64,000 nt of DNA from Enoplosus armatus (lineage: Eukaryota > Chordata > Actinopteri > Centrarchiformes > Enoplosidae), in the NCBI RefSeq assembly GCF_043641665.1, contig NC_092182.1, forward strand, positions 17,623,456-17,687,455, written 5' to 3'. Below are positions 14,101 to 23,600 of the stretch, one piece after another. The notes beneath the pieces were generated by a model, which worked only from the letters and a program-made list of their open reading frames with translations, was not told where the DNA came from and searched no databases. A program made the translations under genes and the position numbers. Position 1 is the stretch's first letter; every line of letters begins with the position of its first letter.

Positions 14101-17100
14101 TAGGAGAGTGGGAGGCCAGAATGCAGGAAATGAAATGCTGAATTATATCAGCTATCAATATCATTGAGGAATTTATCCTGTGTATCATACCAGTGGCTCT
14201 CACTAAGGATAGAATGCCCGAAATGTCTGCTAACCTAATCTACATGTAAATGTCTGATGTGTCACTCACTTTGACATACTGTCCCGCAAAGTCAGTGACC
14301 TCTGAAGTGAAGCAGCCCGAGGCGTCCACAGGGCAGATAGGAGTCTGGTCCCTTTGGATGATGTTGAATTCTGTGCACACCCTGTAATCGTCCTACAGAG
14401 AGAATAATACACAGATTAAAAAGGGTTTAGTGAGTGGAGGCATTATCTATATCTATTCCTAATGTAATTCACTGCAAATTAACATGCATTGTAACTAAAG
14501 CTGAAACATTATGTCAATTAATCGATTAAACAAGCAGTTGAATATGTCAGCTTGGGCTTTGGGATATTATGATGGACATTTTTCTCTGTTTTCTGACATT
14601 TTGCAGATCTAACAATTAAATCAATTAATTGAGAAAATAATACTTGCAGCCCTAATTATAACAAGGCCGTGTACGCTAGCCTATTACTACATCTTGAAAA
14701 TGTGTTTGTAATTAATTAACATTATCTTGATACTATCTTGATACAGTGACCCATATATTTCAAGGTCATGTGATTTGTTTAAATAATATTCTCCAAATAC
14801 ATCAAACTGTATATGAAAATAAGAAATTATCTAACACCTCTGGCAGCCAGTTTCACTAGTTTAAACATATGTTATGACTCCATATTAAATTCCTTGTTGA
14901 GCTAGATACTTTTTGTAGCGTTGAAACAGGCACTACTGGTATGTGACAGCTATGCATGAAAGATCTGAGTACTGTCTAGCTACATTTTGTATTCAAACAG
15001 CCTGTCAAGATCCAAGATGGATGGCTCGCGGGGTCATTTCACATCTAGTCATAACAACATAAAATTTGAAAAATGTAGTTTGGCAGCGCGTTTCTTCTCA
15101 CTGTATATCTTCCGAGCAAATGCATTTGTGTTTCCGATTTTCACCAACTAATCAATGTGATTACTGAATAACTGAATTGTTACCAAATAAAAAAAAATCT
15201 AACATTTAAATGCAAATGTAAGTGAGATATTGATGTGAATGGTTTACTTAACAACCCTATAGGGACTGTGAAATAAGCAGAGAGTGCAGAAGAGAAAGTT
15301 AAGACTGAGTGTGTATCCACAGCTGGCTACAGCCACAGGGGCATCCATCTGCCCTTGACAAGGGCATCTAACCTATTAGCAGTGACCCAATACCTCTGAT
15401 AGCACTGCAACATTGGCCTCTAGACTGTGGGAACCCATTGATACTGTAGCATTCAATACAAATATTTCATAAAAGTCTCTCCAATTAACATACACATCAA
15501 TGTGAAGTGAATACACAAAGAAACAAAGTACCCATAAGAGGCTGAAAGTATTTCAAATTGTCAGACATTCTACATTTATCAAAAAAATAAAAATTACAAG
15601 GAAACAACATGAAGGGTATTGTGAGACAAAAGTCTTAATTAAATGGTTTTCCCAAGCAGGGTCACAGTTCTCAAGTAGGCCCTGTGTGCTGGCCCTGGGC
15701 TCCAGTTTTGAACCACAAAATGTATCAATAATGAATAAAAATCGTATTGCTGTCATTGTTAGTGTCTTGAACAAATCTTGTTTAGGGTGAAGTTTAACGC
15801 TATATATGAAGTGATATATAAACCATGTGTCTGCAATGGTTAGTCCCAGTATACAGGAGCTACCCTTGCAATCGCTAAAGGCACTCAAAGTAATGCAACT
15901 AGATGAAACACAAGAAAATGGGGAACAATTGTTGACCTATTTGACAACAACAATAAAAAAAAAGCCCTCTGCAAATTCAGAAAACAAATACAAAAATGCT
16001 TCAAGAAAATAGAACATAATTGAACTGAGTTATATTAGTAAAGGCAATGCTTCTGGAGGGACATGAAAGACTGCCCTATGATGGCAGAGCCCTCCATGGA
16101 GTTACACTCGACAAGGGTGACCTCATTTTCCTCCAGAGTGTGCTCCATATGAGCATCTGCAGCACTGGACAATCAAGCTTACTAGAAGCAACGTTTCAAA
16201 GTACATTTCTCAACTTGTTCTCAACTCTGATTCCAAATCACTCAAGGAAGTGAAGTACATTATAATTACAGAGGCAGGTGGAGCCCCATGACAATAACGG
16301 AACGGACGCTGCATCTTCTATGTTTTCAGCCACCACAGTACAATAAAGCTGTGCAATTGAAAAGGCTTGAGGTGTCTCTGTTTTGTCTAAATCTTTAAAA
16401 GTCTTGGTTGGTATGGGTCTTGGTCTAAATTGAGAGTCCTGACTACCAAGCCTATGCCTAAGACTCTGATAAACTGTCAAAGTACACCCATTATTCATGA
16501 GTATCTGACTGCTCTACAAATTTAACACAACAAATATCTTTAGTAGTAGGTGCTAATTCCCCGCTTCTGTTAGCAGTTTTCCTATCATGCTAGCATACAT
16601 GTGTGTACTTCTGGTAAACATTTGCTGGTCTTTGCTTCTCAAATGTGTTTTCTGTTTCAAATCATTGAATAACCCTAACTAGAATATCTTTGGATTTCTT
16701 TGGGTCACACTGAGAATTACGATGGGCATTTTGATTCTGACATTTTATAAACGAAAAGATTAATCTCTTGATAAAAAATAGTAACAGATTAATAACAGTA
16801 GTAAAGGACACTACATCACACCACCTAACAATGTAACTCTGTGGTTACAACAGAGACTACAGTGAAAGAAAACAGCGAAAGACCACACTCACAGCTCCAA
16901 AGTAAGGTGCCTGGTGGACCACTCCTGTGCCCTCTTCCTCCTTGACGTAGTTATCCATCACCACCTGGAACGCTCCTTTCTCCCCACACTGAAGTGAAAC
17001 GAGGATGAGGAGAATTAGATGAAGGGGGGCGAGTGATGAGGAAGCAAAAGAAATAGAGCCACAGACAATAAGAGCGATATTAAGATGCCAACTTGTGATC

Positions 17101-20100
17101 AGACAGATTTAAAGTGAGACATCGGTCTGTCTTCATTTTGTGACAAACAGTACATAAAACTATGAAACAGCCAGGAACAAGAACACAGAGTCTACAAACC
17201 ATGGCAAAGTACTGGAAAAGAGGCTTGTATTTTTTCCCTTTCAGCGTCTTGCCAGGAAATCTAAAAAACACATAAAACACATTTAAAGTCCTTGTTTCAA
17301 CTGTAATTCAGCTTCAAATACAGGAAACACTGACCGAAAAGGTATTGGCTAGGGCCACCATGAAGTCTGTAGGATTCATCCTCTGAAACCCATGAATTGT
17401 TGTTTCATGGCAATATATCCAATAATTGTTGAGATATTTTAGTCTGGAACAAAGTGGTGGATCGACCAACTGACGTTTCCAAGAGCAATGCCACTAGCAT
17501 GGCTAAAAATCATTAAATCTATATTTTTATTTAGAGTGACTACTCTCCTAAAAAGAGGCTAAAGCTGAAAATCCTTGCAATATCAATCATAAAGTATGAG
17601 GTCTCTATCAATAAAAACTAAATGTGATTTTAAGGAGGGTTAATGTATTAGTTTACATGTAATGTAACAGTTTACATGGCATTTCTACATTTTTATTAGA
17701 CTACAATTTGGAAAGAATGATAACCAATGTCATAATAATGTTTATATAGATATTTCCGATGCAGGATTTACATAATTTCAGGGGTTTGTTTTTATTTGAA
17801 GAAACTCTCACTTCATGTCAAAACCAAACCTACACCCTTGTGATGCTAGGGAACCAAAAGCTAACCAGATGATATAATTCCTCCCTGAGCATTCCCAGCT
17901 TTTAATTTTTTTGTTAAGGACAAAAATTGCCTCAGGATCTCCTGAGACTTACTTTAATTTTAATTTGTTTTTATTTTAAGTAAAGGTTTAAGTTTGTGTT
18001 GTCAGCTGAGTCAGTCATGATGCGCAGTTTTTGTAATTATCATTCAAATAAAGACCCTGTGTACAGGAACTTTATCCTTGTAGAGGAAGACACTCCTGCA
18101 AGTTAAGACATTTTCAACATGGCTTCTTTATTTGCCAGTTAATTTGTCCAATATATTGGATGAGTGGGTGTAAATCATGCCTGGAAATACACTCCATCAG
18201 GTTTTGGTATCCTTTAGTCACTCCAGTTTTCTTTATTTCATCTCACTTATTTTTTTCCCCTGCCCCCTTCTGCACTTTCCCTTTGCTCCAGAATCATCCA
18301 CTGAACTGGGAAATTGGGAATTTGATTTGTTTTCTGCTACATAGAACAGCACACGCAGCTGGTAAAATACACATCTTCTGTCAGTAACTTTATCCCTGGC
18401 TATTAAAACTGGCAGACAAGTTAGACAACTCAGGAGAAAACCTTTCACAGAAAATGTGAAACACAACTTTGACGCTTGCTGAGAGACCATAGCTGGTTTG
18501 AATTTTCTCAACTTCCCAAGTTTGTAAGTTTCAGTGCTCCAAATACAGAATACTAAGGTTAGACTCAACACTTAGCTGAAACACCCATCATCATGTTGTT
18601 GAGTGGTTTGCCATTGTCTCTTTTATGAACTACATTTATTGCAACGTGAACTTTTATTTAAACTTATTTCAGTGGGGTAGTGGGGGATGTAAACACACTG
18701 ACGTATCTACATTAACACTTACACTTCTGTAATGTGACGTATATACGAGTGAAACAGAATGTGTTCGGGTTTAGTTACAAGAGAGAATTAAATCAAATCC
18801 TTAAAATTTGATTGGATCTCTCAAAAGTGCGTGCGGTTCAGTGAAAACGGGATGAAAAAAGGCTGTCAAGAGATACAGAGCTGGTGGGGTTTTTTCTTTT
18901 ATAGGTGACTACATGTACAGTGTCTTGTGTACTCACTTGTCCAGGAGAGTGTACTCGCTCTCCGTCTTGAACAGAGCTCCCAGCCTGGCTTCCATCATGA
19001 TGTAGGTCTTGTCTGTGGCGTTGTCTGAGAGATGAACAGAAAAACACATGGGAAGGCATCTATTGAGTAAGGTTTCCACACTTTGCTGCATATGGAATAA
19101 ATCATTTACCCAAGGCTCCTTATATGAAATCCTGTACTGCCATTATGTGGGAGCACACTTTAAACAAGAACACGTCCAATTTCAGGCCACAAACAATAAG
19201 AACAATAACATGAAGACAAGTTAAATAGGGGCTGACATGAGAAAAATAATTCATGAAAATCACAACCACTTTTAATGCTTTTTATAACAAATTCCAGTTG
19301 TACTGAAATGTGAAATTAAAATTTGCAAAAGAACTTTTAAGATGTGTATAATTGTTGAAATGTATAGAGACTGACTGAACTAACCTTTAATTTGAAGACC
19401 AGTTTATGTTTTTTTGTTTATATTTATTTAATATAATTATATTCTTTATTATGTTTATGGTCATTTTTTATTTATGTTTTTCAGTTTTTACTCCTTGAAT
19501 GTGAATCGTTTTGGGGTTTTTTTACTACTCGAACACAAACCAACAAACTATAATGCCATGGTTGCACTGCTATGTTATGTATTCGTATATTAATTGTTCC
19601 ATAAAGCATAAAGACGGGCAAGTAGGCCAAAAACAAAACAACAGAAGTGAGGCCAAAGAGACAGGCAGGGGACAGTAATAGAGGACAAAATACTAATATT
19701 ATCCATCTAGGTAAATATGAAGATCACATGACTGTAGCATGGCAGAAAACTGACAAACAAAAACAATAAGTTGAAGAAGGTTAAGACAAACAAAAATCTT
19801 AGCAGGTGTTTGTTTTTATCCGCCTTTTTCTTTTCTGTACAGCTTTCAAACCTCACAGTAAATATAATGAAGTGGGAATGAAGATACCGATCAATATGAT
19901 GTGATGGGTTCTTTTCGGGGGGGGGGGGGGGGGGGCATTATAGTATAGTCTGCCATCTAAATAGGCCCTGCAGAATGATTTATGTTATTGAATGGAATTT
20001 CACATATGATAAAGAGAGACTCATCAAGCACGGTTCAATTCCAGATATCTAATAGTAGTGCTACATGCAGGTCTGCTCCACCTCAATGTCAAGTCCTGCT

Positions 20101-20594
20101 TCATAACGATGCAGTGAGCCATAAAGTCAAGGTCAGGTAAGGAGCCCATCGACAAGCAACTGCGCTTATTGAAAAGTTGCCACCTCATGTAGAATAATTG
20201 CCTGACATCTTGGGAAACTGAACCCTACTGGAAAACTAACCAAATGGAGATTTTAGGAAAAACATGAGAGGGGAGGTTGAGAACAGCAGGGACAACAGTT
20301 GTGAAGAGGGCAAAAACCAAATGGACTGTGACAGAGAGGAACAAAAAGAGAGAGAAGGGGGCAGCATCAATAAAAGATGTTTCTTCCCCTCAGTGGTGTG
20401 ACAAATGACTGCACAGCTCAGACCTGAGCTGCTGACAGCCCTCAACTCAAACAGCGACAAAGGCAGCGAGGGAAAGAGACAGACACCAAAGGAGACGGAC
20501 TGAGAGAGAATAAGAACAACGAAGGACAAAAACAGGTGGATGTGGAGGCAAAGAGAGCGATAAGAAAATGAGGGGGGAAAAAAATTTGGATGAA

Positions 20595-20679
<85 letters not shown>

Positions 20680-23600
20680 AAAGAGAGACTGAGCTGATAG
20701 AAAAAAAAAAAAAAAAAAACATTCATTGGTATTCCAAGGCGGTCTCCCATGCAGCACAGAACAGGCAGTGCAGTCAGGATGACAGACTGTGCTTCAACAG
20801 TGCCCCCTGCAGGATCAAAGAGGCACAGACAAACGGGTATGAATCTAGGTCATCCTTTTAAAAACGCACCAGCTTCTCTCACAGGGAACCAAAAACCACA
20901 GCAGGAGGGTAACAGAAAAACACTAGCCACCTCTCTGGAGTATCATTTTTAAATGTATATTTGAACAAGGACAACACCTTTTTTTAAGTGACCTGATTTG
21001 AGGTTCATCCACATTTCAGAAGACTGAATCACACAAATGTGCATGACACACACACACAGACACATGAACAAAACACACTAGTTTAAGTTACAGTGACCCG
21101 TGAGAGGCAACAAGGGACAAATTTTATGTTTTGGATTTTATTTATTTTTGTCATTTGTTTTTATTGTAAAGTCAAGTCAACGTTATTTATATAAAGCACT
21201 TAGAAACTTTGTTTTGAAATGTGCTATACAAATAAACTTATCATTATATTTGAGGTAGTGAAACCTGATAATGTTTTGTGCAAAAAATGATTTAAGCAAT
21301 TAATTGAATATCAAAATTGCCAATGCCAGTTTATTAAGCACACCTTGCTAAAACTAATGTAGTCTAGTACAACTAGGGCTGCAACTAACGTTCTATTAAT
21401 TAATATCCCAATTGAGAAACTCAATTAATAGACTAATTGTTTTGTCTAGAAAATGGTGGAAAAATGGCCATTAGAATCCACACATCCTCAAATGTCTTGT
21501 TTTGCCCTTTCAATCGCTGCAGTCCTAAATACAACAGCCCTGGAATACATGAAATGTGGGTGGACTAAATATTAGGAACACCCTCTGTAAAACAAAAGTC
21601 TGAAATTCAACAGCAACACAAACAACAGCTTCAGAAACACCTTAGAGTTAAATCAACACCTCCATAAAACTGTTTGGATTTACTGCAGTTCTAATGCATT
21701 AGATTGCATTTAGCTAGGTGCACCCAATAAACTAGCAACTGTATATAGTGTATATACATCATGTGTCTGACAGCAGTGTGGTCCTGAAGCACAAATACTT
21801 GATAAAAAGGCGCAGTTTTAACATTCTTTAAAATTATAGGAAACTTATCTTTGCTTGCTTGTGAATTTGCTTGTTTGTTTGTTTTTATGTTTGCTTTAGA
21901 ATGAACTTTGGTTGTTGTCTAGTGTTGTGTGTATTAAAAGACCTGTCAGAGAGAAAGCAGGTTTCAGGCTAGATTTGGATCACAGATTGTGCCTTTAGAA
22001 ACACAACAATTAAGATTAATGACATTAAGAAGTCATTACTTAAACACTTCTTAGTACAACCTGTATATAGAAATCATCAGCAAAGTTAATACACAACTTA
22101 ATTTAATGGTCTTTTGTTTAAATCTGACAGGGCCATTTTACATGGTTGAGTCTACATAGACTTGGAGGACAGATGGTGTTTTTAATGAGCCTACGTGAAC
22201 ATCAGTTATGCCTTAGCATCAAGTTACTGCTCATGAATGTGAAGCTTCTGGTTAATTGTAGATAAAAACAAAGCTCCAGTCACAGAGAGCCTCTTGTCAT
22301 ACAACGAAAAAAACTTGTCTTATTTCATCAGCTAACACACAGCCAAAGGCTAGAAAGTCCACCAACACATTATGGAACAGAAATCCCTTCCTCTGGGTGC
22401 AAATTGCCAAGGCAGCACTCCTCTGTTAATTTGTTCTTGTTTGTTCATTCTCAATAAAAAAACACCCATCAGCTAATACTGTGGTCCAGAACATTAAACC
22501 CACAAGGGAAACATGATTTTCCGTCAGAAAACATTGGCCTTAGGCTTCAGCATTTAAGCAACAACGTTCAACAGAACTACCAATCCTGGTAATTCAAGTA
22601 ATAAACAACACAAACATGTTTGTGGGCATGTGTGCGATATGTGAGCACATATATCCTTTTCTTCTCTACAATGACTTGAAGAAAGTACAGACGACAGCAG
22701 CAAAATAATGTTGTAACACTAATTGTGGATGGTGGTGAAACAGTTCCAGGAACATGTCAGAAAACAACAAATAACTGTTCAATGTTTATACAACATTTTG
22801 TTTGTCACAGTTGGATCGACGTCCAACGCTGCACGTATTATATAATGTCCTGTTAGTGTAAAACCATTAATTATGTTCATTTCTTGTATACCAACTCCAA
22901 AAACAGCATACTATGATTAATATTTATATGTAGTGTAAACTGTATATAATTAGTATACAGCACTTGTGTCAAGCTTTGTCTCTCACCTTTGACCTTGACA
23001 TATAAGAACTCCGGGTTAACACAGAGAGCCAGGTTGCTTGGCAGTGTCCAGGGTGTGGTCGTCCAGGCGATCAAAGCCACATCCTCATTCTCAACCAAGG
23101 GGAAGTTGACGATCACCGACGGGTCCTGAACGTCCTGGAGACAAAAATGAAACAGAGATGGAGTCAATTCAATATATACGTCTTTTGTTACTGGTGCTGC
23201 ATTCGACCAGCTGAGGCATGAGGGGATTGTGATTCGTGCCAACCTTGTAGTTCTGGTGGGACTCAAAGTTAGACAAGGGGGTGTTGCAGGCAGTGGAGAA
23301 AGGCATGACCTTGACACCTCGGTAAACCAGACCCTTGTCGTACAGCTGTTTGAACACCCACCTGAATGAAGAGAAGAGACATCAAAACACTTAAAGAAGG
23401 AAGGAGAGACAAACTGTACACAAGAGGACAGACTCGAGACATGGATTAAATCTGGTTTGTGATTTTTATTGCATTTTTTATTATAAATTGAATATAAATA
23501 ATTGAGTATGTTGCTTTAAGTGTTTTACTCTACGTAGATTGTGGTCATTCATTGTCGTCTGAGTACTCCTGTAACCTAATTGTTTAAAATTGTTTACCAG

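Larger units (their letters stand above)
9201..14269 (-). other. iars1 intron between coding exons 10 and 11, host of a nested gene
   Basis: A 5.07-kb intron containing the intronless intermediate-filament gene (12,290-13,426). The segments 9,300-12,180 and 13,560-14,260 show no exon; a 13-T run lies at about 11,926-11,938. Confidence 0.9.
14393..16892 (-). other. iars1 intron between coding exons 9 and 10
   Basis: Contains two MITE copies (14,495-14,655 and about 16,710-16,800). The remainder shows no exon. Confidence 0.85.
19025..22986 (-). other. iars1 intron between coding exons 6 and 7
   Basis: A 3.96-kb repeat-rich intron: G19 run, (GA)39 tract with A19 run, an L2-like tail, one complete MITE, and the first copy of a direct duplication. 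The open frames across the GA tract are artefacts of the repeat. Confidence 0.85.

Noticed and set aside
20236..20757. Long frames across the GA/CT repeat
   Set aside because: They are produced by the (GA)39 and A19 tracts and encode only Ser-Leu or Arg-Glu repeats.
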